The position numbers and the translations under genes were made by a program. From Alphaproteobacteria bacterium (lineage in GTDB: Bacteria > Pseudomonadota > Alphaproteobacteria > UBA2966), in the NCBI GenBank assembly GCA_018650465.1, contig JABIFY010000020.1, forward strand, positions 124,001-188,000: 64,000 nucleotides of DNA, read 5' to 3'. The notes beneath the pieces are model-generated. The model saw only the letters and a program-made list of their open reading frames with translations, made no database searches and was not told the origin of the DNA. Shown piece by piece: positions 1-8,693 of the stretch. Numbering within the stretch: the first letter of the stretch is position 1; each line of letters starts with the position of its first letter.

Positions 1-1493
1 TCTGGATCATCCCGGCCAAACCCGGTGAGGAAAACAAGGTCAAACGCTTTGTTGATTTGCAAAATGACGTCACCGACGCCGATGTTCGCCTGGCCGCGCG
101 CGAAGGCTATCGATCTGTCGAGCATCTGAAACGCTATACCACCTTGGGCATGGGCACGGATCAGGGCAAGACATCCAACATCCCCGGCCTTGGCATTTTG
201 GCGGCTGAACTGGAGAAATCCTTACCGGACGTGGGCACCACCACTTTCCGCCCGCCCTATACGGCCATCACCATGGGGGCCATCGCTGGGCGTTACACCG
301 GCCAGATGCTGGAGCCTGTGCGGCGTTCGCCCATGCATCACTGGCATGAAAATCATGGTGCGGCCTTTGAAGATGTCGGTCAGTGGAAACGGCCCTGGTA
401 TTATCCGCAAGATGGTGAAGACATGCACGCTGCCGTGGCGCGAGAATGCCTGGCCGCCCGCAACGCCATTGGTATTCTGGATGCCACGACCCTTGGCAAG
501 ATCGACATTCAAGGGCCCGATGCCTCAGAATTCCTGAACAGGATTTACACCAACGCCTGGTCCAAGCTGGCCGTGGGGCGCTGTCGTTATGGTTTGATGC
601 TGAGCGAAGACGGCATGGTCATGGACGATGGTGTGACCTCGTGCATTTCTGACAACCGTTATTTGATGACAACCACGTCCGGCAATGCGGCCTCGGTCAT
701 GGGCTGGCTGGAAGAATGGTTGCAGACGGAATGGCCGGACCTGAAGGTCTGGTGCAACTCCATCTCTGAATATTGGGCGACGCTGACGATCAGTGGCCCC
801 TTTGCCCGTGATTTGCTGGCAGAACTGTGCAGCGATATTGATGTCTCGAACGACGGTCTGCCGTTCATGTCGTGGCGCGAAGGCACGGTGGCAGGTGCGC
901 CCGCCCGGGTTTTCCGCATCAGCTTCACCGGCGAAGTGAGCTTCGAGATTAATGTGCCAGCTTCCCACGGGTTGGGCCTCTGGCAAGCCTTGATGACCGC
1001 CGGTGAAAAATACGGCATCACACCTTACGGCACGGAAGCCATGCATGTGCTGCGGGCGGAGAAGGGCTACATCATTGTGGGCCAGGAAACCGATGGCACC
1101 ATGACGCCTTATGATCTGGATATGGACTGGATCGTGTCAAAGAAAAAACCGGACTTCATCGGCAAGCGCAGTCTTGGCCGTGCGGACTTCCTGCGTGATG
1201 ACCGCAAGCAACTGGTCGGCCTTTTCACAGAAGACCCATTGGAGGTTTTACCGGAGGGTGCGCAAATTGTTGACGACCCGAACGCCCCCATTCCCATGCC
1301 CATGATCGGGCACGTGACGTCCAGTTATCTGAGCGCAAATCTTGGTCGCTCCATTGCCCTTGCTGTGGTCAAGGGCGGCATTAATCGCAAGGGTGAAACC
1401 GTGCACTTGCCGTTGGAAAATGGCCGGACAGTGCGGGCGGAAATAACCGGCATGGTGTTTTATGATCCACAAGGAGAGCGCCTCAATGGCTGA
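1..1493 (+). CDS. soxA: Sarcosine oxidase alpha subunit, C-terminal part (5' truncated by window)
   Basis: About 496 residues of an open frame that enters from the left edge without a start codon. The visible part begins in the segment just before the stretch DVRLAAREGYRSVEHLKRYT and a GMGTDQGKTSN motif, both typical of SoxA just before its C-terminal aminomethyltransferase (GcvT-like, folate-binding) domain, which fills the remainder. SoxA is normally about 1000 residues, so roughly half is present. Heterotetrameric sarcosine oxidase oxidatively demethylates sarcosine to glycine in the cytoplasm and passes the carbon to tetrahydrofolate as 5,10-methylene-THF. The soxG start overlaps its last codons, matching the usual soxBDAG order; soxB and soxD should lie left of the window. 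Confidence 0.95.
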   Translation, partial: WIIPAKPGEENKVKRFVDLQNDVTDADVRLAAREGYRSVEHLKRYTTLGMGTDQGKTSNIPGLGILAAELEKSLPDVGTTTFRPPYTAITMGAIAGRYTGQMLEPVRRSPMHHWHENHGAAFEDVGQWKRPWYYPQDGEDMHAAVARECLAARNAIGILDATTLGKIDIQGPDASEFLNRIYTNAWSKLAVGRCRYGLMLSEDGMVMDDGVTSCISDNRYLMTTTSGNAASVMGWLEEWLQTEWPDLKVWCNSISEYWATLTISGPFARDLLAELCSDIDVSNDGLPFMSWREGTVAGAPARVFRISFTGEVSFEINVPASHGLGLWQALMTAGEKYGITPYGTEAMHVLRAEKGYIIVGQETDGTMTPYDLDMDWIVSKKKPDFIGKRSLGRADFLRDDRKQLVGLFTEDPLEVLPEGAQIVDDPNAPIPMPMIGHVTSSYLSANLGRSIALAVVKGGINRKGETVHLPLENGRTVRAEITGMVFYDPQGERLNG

Positions 1494-2094
1494 TAGCTAT
1501 CTTCGCCAAAGCGCTTTGGCTTCCCTTCATCTGATTGCCCGCGCCAACCAGGCAGATAGCAATGCCGGATTGAGCATGGGGGAGCGCGGGTTTCTCTGTC
1601 AGTGGGTGGTTCGCGGTGACGCCGGGAACGCTGTTTTTGCCTCAGCTGTGAAGGATGTAACGGGTTGTGATCTGCCGATTGAACCCAATACAGTTCAGGG
1701 GTCTGGCTACATTAATGTATTGTGGCTGGGGCCAGACGAGTGGCTGATCGTGGCACCGGACGGATCAGATGCTGGACCACGCCTGGACGAGGCTTGCAAG
1801 GACATTCATGCGGCTGTGACCGATGTCAGTGAAAGCCGGACGGTTATTGTGCTGGCCGGAGAACACGCCCGCGATGTCCTGGCCAAGGGTTGTGCCCTTG
1901 ATTTTCATGCCCGAAGTTTTGTGGTCGATCAGTGCGCCCAGTCCACCCTGGCCCATATGCATGTGATTGTGCATCAGCGATCAGACGCGCCCGAATTTGA
2001 TGTTTATGTGCATCGCAGTTTCGCCGAATCCCTGTGGCAGTGGTTGGAAGATGCTGCCGCGGAATATGGATTTGCCGTCTCCAATCCTGTCTGA
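1486..2094 (+). CDS. soxG: Sarcosine oxidase gamma subunit
   Basis: A 202-residue protein. I chose the ATG at 1486 (MADSYLRQ) because an AAGGAGA ribosome site lies at 1471-1477; this start overlaps the soxA stop by 8 nt. An upstream in-frame ATG at 1462 lies inside soxA and has no such site. The fold is the small GcvT-like gamma subunit, with a YINVLWLGPDEWLI segment and a DVSESRTVIVLAG segment characteristic of SoxG. It is a structural subunit of the alpha-beta-gamma-delta sarcosine oxidase complex and has no independent activity. It is translationally coupled to soxA and followed 15 nt later by creatinase, which produces the substrate of this complex. Confidence 0.93.
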   Translation: MADSYLRQSALASLHLIARANQADSNAGLSMGERGFLCQWVVRGDAGNAVFASAVKDVTGCDLPIEPNTVQGSGYINVLWLGPDEWLIVAPDGSDAGPRLDEACKDIHAAVTDVSESRTVIVLAGEHARDVLAKGCALDFHARSFVVDQCAQSTLAHMHVIVHQRSDAPEFDVYVHRSFAESLWQWLEDAAAEYGFAVSNPV

Positions 2095-2109
2095 AATAGA
2101 GAATCCACA

Positions 2110-3327
2110 ATGTCACAGATCGAAGATATGCCGCGCCTGATCGCAATTGAAAATGGTGAACGCCTGGCGGCGACATTTTCACAATCCGAAATAAATCGAC
2201 GATTGGGGGGCGTGCTGGATCATGCGCAAGAGAACCGCCTGGATGCGGTGTTGTTTACCTCATATCACAACGTTAATTACCACGCGGATTTTCTCTACTG
2301 TGCCTTTGGTCGCTCATTTGGTGTGCTGGTCACAGCGGACAACAGTACCCTGATTTCAGCCAATATCGATGGCGGTCAGCCCTGGCGGCGCAATCCTGAC
2401 AACGTGGTTTATACGGACTGGCAGCGTGATAACTTTATTGCCGCCGTGCAGAAACTGGCAGCTGGTGCCAAACGTCTCGGCATTGAATTCGACCATGTTA
2501 CCCTGGATATGCGATCAAAGCTGGAGGCCGCCTTTCCCGGTGTTGAACTGGTCGACGTAGCCCGGGCGGCCATGCAAAGGCGCATGGTTAAATCGGCGGA
2601 AGAAATAGTCGTAATCAAAAATGGCAGCCGCACAGCCGACATCGGCGGGGCGGCATGCGTCGAAGCCATAGCCGAAGGGGTGCCGGAATTCGAAGTTGCC
2701 AATCATGCGACCCAGGCCATGATCCGTGAAATTGCCGCCACCTATCCCGAAGGCGAGCTGCGCGACACCTGGACCTGGTTTCAGTCCGGCATCAATACGG
2801 ACGGGGCCCACAACCCGGTCACCTCCCGTAAATTACAGCGCGGCGATATTCTCAGCCTCAATTGTTTTCCCATGATCGCAGGCTATTACACAGCGCTGGA
2901 GCGTACCCTGTTTCTGGATCATGCCTCGGACCGGCATCTGGAATTGTGGAACGTCAATTGCGAGGTCCATCGTCGGGGCCTGGAATTGATCAAGCCCGGC
3001 GTGCGCTGTTGTGACATCGCCCTGGAACTCAACGAAATATACCGCAGCCACGACCTGCTGGACCGCCGCACCTTCGGCTATGGCCATTCCTTTGGTGTGC
3101 TGTCGCATTATTACGGTCGCGAAGCGGGACTTGAATTGCGCGAAGATATTGAAACGGTTTTGCAGCCAGGCATGGTGGTTTCCATGGAGCCCATGATCAT
3201 GATCCCGGAAGGCGAGGCTGGTGCCGGCGGCTATCGCGAACACGATATTCTGGTGTTGTCCGAAGACGGTGCCGACAACATCACCGGTTTTCCTTTTGGG
3301 CCTGAGAAAAATATTATTTCGGGGTAA
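2110..3327 (+). CDS. Creatinase (creatine amidinohydrolase)
   Basis: A 405-residue protein of the creatinase / M24 'pita-bread' family, close to the usual length of bacterial creatinases (about 403). It is recognisable from end to end by creatinase segments such as FTSYHNVNYHADFLYC, ISANIDGGQPWRR, DTWTWFQSGINTDGAHNP, LSNCFPM-type core residues and FGYGHSFGVLSHYYGREAG. His234 in the GAHNP motif corresponds to the catalytic histidine (His232 in the Pseudomonas enzyme). Creatinase hydrolyses creatine to sarcosine and urea without a metal, unlike related M24 aminopeptidases. Its position directly after soxAG makes a creatine-to-sarcosine-to-glycine route. A prolidase or DMSP lyase (DddP) assignment is much less likely given the near full-length creatinase motifs. 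Confidence 0.93.
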   Translation: MSQIEDMPRLIAIENGERLAATFSQSEINRRLGGVLDHAQENRLDAVLFTSYHNVNYHADFLYCAFGRSFGVLVTADNSTLISANIDGGQPWRRNPDNVVYTDWQRDNFIAAVQKLAAGAKRLGIEFDHVTLDMRSKLEAAFPGVELVDVARAAMQRRMVKSAEEIVVIKNGSRTADIGGAACVEAIAEGVPEFEVANHATQAMIREIAATYPEGELRDTWTWFQSGINTDGAHNPVTSRKLQRGDILSLNCFPMIAGYYTALERTLFLDHASDRHLELWNVNCEVHRRGLELIKPGVRCCDIALELNEIYRSHDLLDRRTFGYGHSFGVLSHYYGREAGLELREDIETVLQPGMVVSMEPMIMIPEGEAGAGGYREHDILVLSEDGADNITGFPFGPEKNIISG

Positions 3328-3348
3328 GCCTTAAACGCTTCAGATACT

Positions 3349-3363
3349 CCGGGCTTGACCCGG
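3349..3363. repeat. Short palindrome with CGGGCTTGAC core
   Basis: A perfect 5-bp inverted repeat, CCGGG-CTTGA-CCCGG, in the 69-nt gap between the convergent creatinase and MocR-regulator genes. The CGGGCTTGAC core recurs at 7105-7114. It may act as a weak bidirectional terminator or be a degenerate dispersed palindrome; there is no U-tract. Confidence 0.4.
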
Positions 3364-3396
3364 CGTCTCTGGTGAACCTGGATTGGACTAAGCATT

Positions 3397-4899
3397 TCAA
3401 ACAATCGCCTCCACCAGGCGCTTAACTTCCTTGTTGATTTCCTTTTCCGTCAAACCGGCATAGCCCAGGATCAAACCCTGTTTTATTCGGCGGCCTTTGA
3501 AATCTCCGGCGAAATAGGTGGACAAGGCAGGTACTGACAAACCGATGTCGCTGGCGCGCCTGGAAATGTCCTGGTCGGACAAGGTACAATCCGGATCAAT
3601 CTTTGCCACCAGATGCATGCCTGCGTCGTGAGAGGTCGCGGAAAATAAACCTTGTGCGGATTTGTCCAGGGCCTGGATCAACTGGTCCTGGCGTTGGGCA
3701 TAAAGCTTTCGTTGTTTGCGGATGTGAGACGCGAAATGGCCGTCTTCAAAAAATTGATGCAGGACCGGTTGCAGGGCCAGGGCCGGGTGGTCGTCGATGG
3801 AGGCGCGCAAATCCATGAAAGGGGCCAGCAGCTTTTCCGGTACAACCACATATCCCAATCTCAGTGAGGGGAACAAAACCTTGGAAAAGGTGCCCACATA
3901 AATCACCCGGCCTGCGTCGTCCAGACCTTGCAGGGCGGACAAGGGTTTGCCGCCATAACGAAACTCAGAGTCGTAATCATCTTCCAGTATCCAGGCATTG
4001 GCGTCATCTGCCCAGTCCAGCAACTCCAGCCGCCGGGCCAGGCTCATGGTCACACCAAGGGGAAACTGGTGGGAAGGCGTCACCGCCGCCAGCACGGCAT
4101 CTGGTGCAAGCTTGCGTCCAGCGTTGACGGAAATACCGTTTTGATCGACCGGCACATGCCGGATGGTTGCCCCCGCCGCGATCAGGGTCGCCCGCATACC
4201 GGCATAGCCCGGATTTTCGACCCAGACATCATCGCCCGGATCGATGATGGCACGGGCAATCAGGTCCAGGGCCTGTTGGGCACCGGACGTAATCATGATT
4301 TGATCTGCCGAACATCGCAGGCCCCGCACGGCCCCTAGATAGGCGGCGATAGATTGCCGTAAGGGCAGATAGCCGCCGAGATCACCTGAGTGTAACAACA
4401 GGCGCGGCGGATGCTGCCAAAAGCGGGCATTGATCCGGCCCCAAAGCTGAAAAGGAAAGTTGTCCAGATCGGGCAGGCCGGGACGAAAGGCACGGGCACC
4501 CGCCGCCGAATGTCGCCGACGATAATGTCCTTTTGTCAGCATTTTTGAGAGCTGTGATGTCTTTCCGGCAGGGGCACTGCTTCTTGACTGACTGGCTGTC
4601 CGGCCACGGGTGCTTAATAAATCATCTGGCAAGATGTTTGATACATGGGTCCCCGACCCTGGCTTTCCTTCTACGTAACCCTCAGCCAGTAAACGATCGA
4701 AAGCACCCAATATGGTGTTGCGAGAGAGGCCAAGTTCAGTGGCCAGGGTTCGGGTTGCAGGCAAACCAGTGCCAGGTGCCAGGCGTCCGGACAAGATGGC
4801 ATCGCGAATTTGATCATAGATCTGCATCTGCAGTGGCACCATCGTGCTGCGATCCAGCGCCAAAGACAGCAAAGGCGTGTTAGCGATGCGTGTGGTCAT
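3397..4899 (-). CDS. MocR/PdxR-type transcriptional regulator (GntR helix-turn-helix plus PLP aminotransferase-like domain)
   Basis: About 500 residues from the ATG at 4899 (an ATG at 4902 is equally possible; the frame stays open upstream to 4995 but that would run through the divergent promoter region). The N-terminal ~80 residues form a winged helix-turn-helix of the GntR type (PLQMQIYDQIRDAILSGRL, ELGLSRNTILGAFDRL). The rest is a class I aminotransferase-like domain with ITSGAQQALDLIARAI, a DDYDSEF motif and a PLP-lysine motif GTFSKVLFPSLRLGY. MocR proteins sense PLP-amine adducts and usually control a divergent neighbour, here the molybdopterin oxidoreductase at 5008. An inverted repeat sits between the two genes. 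The ligand cannot be told from sequence. Confidence 0.88.
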   Translation of the reverse strand: MTTRIANTPLLSLALDRSTMVPLQMQIYDQIRDAILSGRLAPGTGLPATRTLATELGLSRNTILGAFDRLLAEGYVEGKPGSGTHVSNILPDDLLSTRGRTASQSRSSAPAGKTSQLSKMLTKGHYRRRHSAAGARAFRPGLPDLDNFPFQLWGRINARFWQHPPRLLLHSGDLGGYLPLRQSIAAYLGAVRGLRCSADQIMITSGAQQALDLIARAIIDPGDDVWVENPGYAGMRATLIAAGATIRHVPVDQNGISVNAGRKLAPDAVLAAVTPSHQFPLGVTMSLARRLELLDWADDANAWILEDDYDSEFRYGGKPLSALQGLDDAGRVIYVGTFSKVLFPSLRLGYVVVPEKLLAPFMDLRASIDDHPALALQPVLHQFFEDGHFASHIRKQRKLYAQRQDQLIQALDKSAQGLFSATSHDAGMHLVAKIDPDCTLSDQDISRRASDIGLSVPALSTYFAGDFKGRRIKQGLILGYAGLTEKEINKEVKRLVEAIV

Positions 4900-4909
4900 C
4901 ATAAACAGC

Positions 4910-4966
4910 TTTAAATTGGTACCATCTAGTATATCATAATGGCTCTTTATCAAGAACCAATTTAAA
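4910..4966. promoter_or_regulatory. Candidate operator: 11-bp perfect inverted repeat in divergent promoter region
   Basis: TTTAAATTGGT at 4910-4920 is repeated as its exact reverse complement ACCAATTTAAA at 4956-4966, with 35 bp between. The left arm runs into TTGGTACCA, itself palindromic. The pair lies in the 108-bp interval between the MocR-type regulator and the molybdopterin oxidoreductase. Arms spaced about four helical turns apart, centre to centre, suit a MocR dimer. The regulatory role is inferred. Confidence 0.55.
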
Positions 4967-5007
4967 TCTAGGCTCAGACATCTTAATTTGCCCAAGGACC
5001 GTCTGAT

Positions 5008-7068
5008 ATGCCTGCTGAAAATACATCCCGCGAATTGCCCCGAGAATTACCAAGCGTTTGCCCCATGGATTGCCCCGATACTTGCTCCCTGTTGGTCACC
5101 GTTGAAAACGACCAGGTGGTCAAGGTGCGCGGCAGCCATACCAATCCTTTGACTAATGGGGTGATCTGCAACAAAATTTCTCGCGGTTATCCTGAATTTG
5201 TGCATGGCCCCAATCGTCTGACGGTGCCTTTGAAGCGGGTTGGCCCCAGGGGTGAAGGCAAGTTTGAGCAAATTTCCTGGGACGAAGCCCTGGATACAGT
5301 CGTCGAAAGAATCAGCGCCGTGATTGATGAACACGGGCCCCAAGCCGTCCTGCCGTTCAATTATGCCGGACCGCACGGCAAGATTTCGGCAGCTTCCATG
5401 GATGCCAGGCTGTTCAATAAAATGGGCGCTTCGCAACTGGATCGCGGCCCGCTTTGTGCGGGTGTGCGGGGGCTTGCTTATGCCAGTCTTTATGGCGGCA
5501 TGCCCGGTACGCCCATGGAACAGGCGCAGCATTCAAAACTGATCGTGATCTGGGGCAATAATGTCACCGTATCGAACCTGCATCTCAGTGGGCTGATCAA
5601 CAAGGCCAAAAAGAACGGCGCAAAACTGGTGGTCATTGATCCCAAGCGCATCAAGATTGCCGGGCAAGCGGACCTGCATTTGGCCTTGACGCCCGGCACG
5701 GACGTTGTGCTGGCCATGGCAGTGGCCGCTGAGCTGGAACGTCTTGGTGGGATCGAGAAAACTTTTGTGGACCAGTGGGTGCACGGCTTTGATGCCTACA
5801 TGGAGAAGGCCCGCGAAGTTTCCATTGAAGATGCGGCTGAAACTTGCGGCCTCAAGGCCGACGATATACGGGCCTTTGCCAAAATGTATTGTGATTTATC
5901 CCCGGCCATCATGTCGATTGCCAACGGTATGGAACGCAGTCGCAATGGCGGTGCATCGATCCGGGCGGCGGCCGTGCTGCCAGCCTTGGCCGGAAAATTT
6001 GGCGTGCCCGGTGGTGGTCTGATCATGAAAGCGGGCGGGGCCTTTCCCGATACAGCAGCAAAACTTCAGGGAAGCGATATGATCCCGGCAGGCACACGCA
6101 AGCTGAACATTATTGATGTGCCCGACCATATTCTGGATGACAGCCTGGCACCGCCCCTGAAGGCGCTGTTCATCTATAATCATAACCCCCTCGCCGTGCA
6201 CCCGGATCAAAACCGTATGATCCGGGCTTTGTCGCGGGAAGATGTTTTCATTGTTGGTTGCGACATCGCCATGACCGACAGCATGGCCTATGCCGATATA
6301 ATCCTGCCTGCATCATCGCATTTCGAATTCGACGATGTGTATGGGGCTTATGGCCAGCAATATCTGCAACGGGCGGAACCGGTGATTCCAAGGGTGGGCG
6401 AAAGCTTGCCCAACACGGAAATTTTTCGCCGTCTTGCGGCTCGCTTTGGTTATGACGAACCTATTTTCAGGGCGGATGACAAGCAATTGATGGATGATGC
6501 TCTGGACGGCAATGATGCTCGTCTGGAAGGCTTCAAGCCCAGCGAAATACCGCTCGACCAGTCGATCTATATGTTGAAGGACGGCGAGGAATTCTCACCT
6601 TTCCATAATGTTTTCCCGGATACGCAATCTGGCAAAATTGAACTTTTGTCGGAACGCCTTGGCGACAAATATGGCGAAGCCTTGCCAGCCTACAAGCCAT
6701 TGGCCTCTGACTTTCCCTTGTTCCTGATCAGTCCGTCATCGGACAAGCGCATTAACGCGACCTTTGGCGGCCTGTCCATGAGCGATGGATTACAGCCTCT
6801 GGAAATGCACCCCGACGACGCCGCGTCGCGCAATCTGGATAACGGCATGACTGTCCGGACGTGGAATGATCTGGGCGAAGTTCATTTGGCATTGGTGATT
6901 ACGGATGCTGTTCCGGCCGGCACGCTTTATTCACCAAAAGGAGCCTGGTTCCGGACCAGTGAAACCGGGCAAACGGTCTCGGCCCTTATCAGCGGGGCCA
7001 AAGCCGATATCGCGGAAGGGGCTTGCTATAATGATGCACGGGTGGAGGTTTCGGCGCTGAATCATTGA
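5008..7068 (+). CDS. Molybdopterin (bis-MGD) oxidoreductase of the DMSO reductase family, substrate unknown
   Basis: A 686-residue cytoplasmic-type protein; I see no Tat or Sec signal at its N-terminus. Four cysteines (Cys18, Cys22, Cys26 and Cys54, in CPMDCPDTC and GVICNK) form the classic N-terminal [4Fe-4S] site. The molybdopterin domains follow (VIWGNNVTVSNLH, VVIDPKRIKIAGQADLHLAL, ALFIYNHNPLAVHPDQ, DIILPASSHFEFDDVYGAYG), then the C-terminal molybdopterin-dinucleotide-binding domain (DGLQPLEMHPDDA). Cys150 in RGPLC is a candidate molybdenum ligand, by position only. It resembles the uncharacterised single-subunit branch related to formate dehydrogenase. It is divergent from the MocR regulator, so it is probably induced by an amino compound. 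Its place beside methylamine genes hints at C1 or amine metabolism, but no substrate can be assigned. Confidence 0.85.
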   Translation: MPAENTSRELPRELPSVCPMDCPDTCSLLVTVENDQVVKVRGSHTNPLTNGVICNKISRGYPEFVHGPNRLTVPLKRVGPRGEGKFEQISWDEALDTVVERISAVIDEHGPQAVLPFNYAGPHGKISAASMDARLFNKMGASQLDRGPLCAGVRGLAYASLYGGMPGTPMEQAQHSKLIVIWGNNVTVSNLHLSGLINKAKKNGAKLVVIDPKRIKIAGQADLHLALTPGTDVVLAMAVAAELERLGGIEKTFVDQWVHGFDAYMEKAREVSIEDAAETCGLKADDIRAFAKMYCDLSPAIMSIANGMERSRNGGASIRAAAVLPALAGKFGVPGGGLIMKAGGAFPDTAAKLQGSDMIPAGTRKLNIIDVPDHILDDSLAPPLKALFIYNHNPLAVHPDQNRMIRALSREDVFIVGCDIAMTDSMAYADIILPASSHFEFDDVYGAYGQQYLQRAEPVIPRVGESLPNTEIFRRLAARFGYDEPIFRADDKQLMDDALDGNDARLEGFKPSEIPLDQSIYMLKDGEEFSPFHNVFPDTQSGKIELLSERLGDKYGEALPAYKPLASDFPLFLISPSSDKRINATFGGLSMSDGLQPLEMHPDDAASRNLDNGMTVRTWNDLGEVHLALVITDAVPAGTLYSPKGAWFRTSETGQTVSALISGAKADIAEGACYNDARVEVSALNH

Positions 7069-7095
7069 GAATGGCATAAGGCAAATCCATCATGT

Positions 7096-7115
7096 CGTCA
7101 TGCGCGGGCTTGACG
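7096..7115. repeat. Second CGGGCTTGAC-containing imperfect hairpin
   Basis: CGTCA (7096-7100) and TGACG (7111-7115) can pair around a loop carrying GCGGGCT. It shares the CGGGCTTGAC string with the palindrome at 3349-3363 and also lies between two convergent genes (molybdopterin oxidoreductase and DUF1989 protein). The stem is weak, so its function is uncertain. Confidence 0.3.
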
Positions 7116-7126
7116 GAATAGGAAAA

Positions 7127-7984
7127 TCAACCCAGCCCGTGCGTACCCGAATAACCGCTGCCCGTCGCGGATTGCCAGTCCTTGATGACATTCTCTGAAG
7201 GTCGGAATATTTCCACTTTCAGCGGGTGGCATTGTGCCTCGTCGTCGGAATGGCTGGTGCTACAGTCGCCACCAGGGCAGGCGGACAAGGCGCCCAACAG
7301 ATCGATTTCTGCAAAAAATTCGATGAAATCACCGGGCCGCACCGGGCTGGCTTTCATGAAATACTGGTGCGTGTCTTTGCTGAAGCCCGTACACATAAAG
7401 ACATTCAGCACGTCATGCACATATGGTTCCGCCTCTGCCAGAGCCATGCCTTTAGCGGTGGCCAAAGCCCGGATCAGGTTCGAATGACAGCAATGATGAT
7501 AATCATCACCAGTTAAAAGGCGGTTCGTATAGGGATCGCAGCGGGTGCCAATGACATCATGCACACCGGCCCCGTCTTCGTCCCAGCCATACCAGTCCAG
7601 GGTGTCGTGGGAAATCGTCGCAAGGGACCGCAGGTGGGGCAGGTTGCTCCACATCCGGTCGCCGGTTGTCAGATGCGTGGCCTGAAGCTGTCGTGTTTTG
7701 CCACTGAAAAAACATTCCGACAAATCAGCCGCATTCCACAGATTAAGATCACCGACCTGAGGGGCATCAATACTTGTAATACGAAAGAAATGTCCGGCGG
7801 GCACTTCAAATGTTTGCGCGTCTCGGGGCGCGACAATGACTTCACTGGTTTTGGTAAGATCATTTCGCGCCCTTTCCAGAACCGACATATCCGGCGCGGG
7901 AACTTCGCCAGCAGAATAACAGACCACAGGTTGGGCCGCGCGGCGAAGGCCAGCGTCCTCTGGCGGGTTATGCTGCGGGCGCAT
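7127..7984 (-). CDS. DUF1989 (urea carboxylase-associated) family protein
   Basis: About 285 residues. A GTG at 7990 overlaps the ppa stop, and an ATG at 7984 lies 2 nt after it; I used the ATG. The DUF1989 core is visible in VPAGHFFRITSIDAPQVGDLNLWN and in a cysteine/histidine-rich block (numbering from the GTG: Cys151, the HHCCH cluster at 165-169, Cys200, Cys238 and Cys243) suited to metal binding. Known relatives include the CgdAB carboxyguanidine deiminase subunits and proteins encoded next to urea carboxylase. This one is longer than those and stands alone with inorganic pyrophosphatase rather than beside urea amidolyase. Creatinase releases urea 4 kb away, so a link to guanidino or urea nitrogen is attractive but unproven. 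Confidence 0.8.
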   Translation of the reverse strand: MRPQHNPPEDAGLRRAAQPVVCYSAGEVPAPDMSVLERARNDLTKTSEVIVAPRDAQTFEVPAGHFFRITSIDAPQVGDLNLWNAADLSECFFSGKTRQLQATHLTTGDRMWSNLPHLRSLATISHDTLDWYGWDEDGAGVHDVIGTRCDPYTNRLLTGDDYHHCCHSNLIRALATAKGMALAEAEPYVHDVLNVFMCTGFSKDTHQYFMKASPVRPGDFIEFFAEIDLLGALSACPGGDCSTSHSDDEAQCHPLKVEIFRPSENVIKDWQSATGSGYSGTHGLG

Positions 7985-7986
7985 GG

Positions 7987-8529
7987 TCACTTATTATTTT
8001 CAGCCGCCACCGCACGTTCAATCGACGCCCGGATTAATTCTGTGGATTCTTCGGCCTCTGCCCAGCGTTCAACCTTGCCCCATTTGCCGCGCTCCAGGTC
8101 TTTGTAGTGCGTAAAGAAATGGGCGATCTGTTCGATCAGGATTTCCGGCAGCTGACGATAGGATGTGGTGTTGGAATGAAAGGGGTGCAATTCATCCATG
8201 GGAACCGCGATAATCTTTTCATCCAGCCCCTTTTCGTCTTCCATCATCATGGCCCCGATCGGGCGCGAGCGCATGACAGCACCTGGAATAACCGGCACGG
8301 GTCCCACAACCAGAACATCGATAGGGTCGCCATCGTCAGACAAGGTGTGCGGGATGAACCCGTAATTGGCCGGATAATGCATGGACGTGTGCAGGAAGCG
8401 ATCCACAAACATGGCACCGGAGGCCTTGTCGAGTTCGTATTTCACAGGAACGCCACCCAGGGGCACTTCAATAATGACGTTAACGTCCCATGGCGGGTTT
8501 TCGCCGATGGAGATTTTGGTGATATCCAT
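7987..8529 (-). CDS. ppa: Inorganic pyrophosphatase (soluble family I)
   Basis: 180 residues, the normal size for a bacterial type I pyrophosphatase. Signature features are [18 protein letters not shown] near the N-terminus, the active-site segment [10 protein letters not shown] with its metal-binding aspartates, and [10 protein letters not shown] further on. It hydrolyses PPi to phosphate in the cytosol and so drives biosynthetic reactions, including the nucleotide transfers in corrinoid and folate chemistry. The ATG at 8529 has a GAGG ribosome site about 8 nt upstream. The downstream DUF1989 gene begins at its stop codon, implying co-transcription. Confidence 0.95.
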   Translation of the reverse strand: MDITKISIGENPPWDVNVIIEVPLGGVPVKYELDKASGAMFVDRFLHTSMHYPANYGFIPHTLSDDGDPIDVLVVGPVPVIPGAVMRSRPIGAMMMEDEKGLDEKIIAVPMDELHPFHSNTTSYRQLPEILIEQIAHFFTHYKDLERGKWGKVERWAEAEESTELIRASIERAVAAENNK

Positions 8530-8693
8530 AGGGGCCTCAAACGGATTGGTTCAGACAAAAGATGACCATTCTTTAACGAGGTCAGCGGTGCGTTGCAAGT
8601 TCCCATGTGGCGGGACCTGTTGCCCGAGACCTGATCACGCTATGAATGGCATCAATATTTAACCAAATCCCCCGAAGTATCAGGAAGAGCCCC

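Noticed and set aside
2110-3327. Xaa-Pro aminopeptidase or DddP DMSP lyase
   Set aside because: Same M24 fold, but the sequence follows creatinase along its whole length including the GAHNP catalytic histidine, and it sits with sarcosine oxidase.
7127-7984. Carboxyguanidine deiminase subunit (CgdA or CgdB)
   Set aside because: Family membership is likely, but there is no paired second subunit or carboxylase nearby and the protein is longer, so the specific function is not supported.
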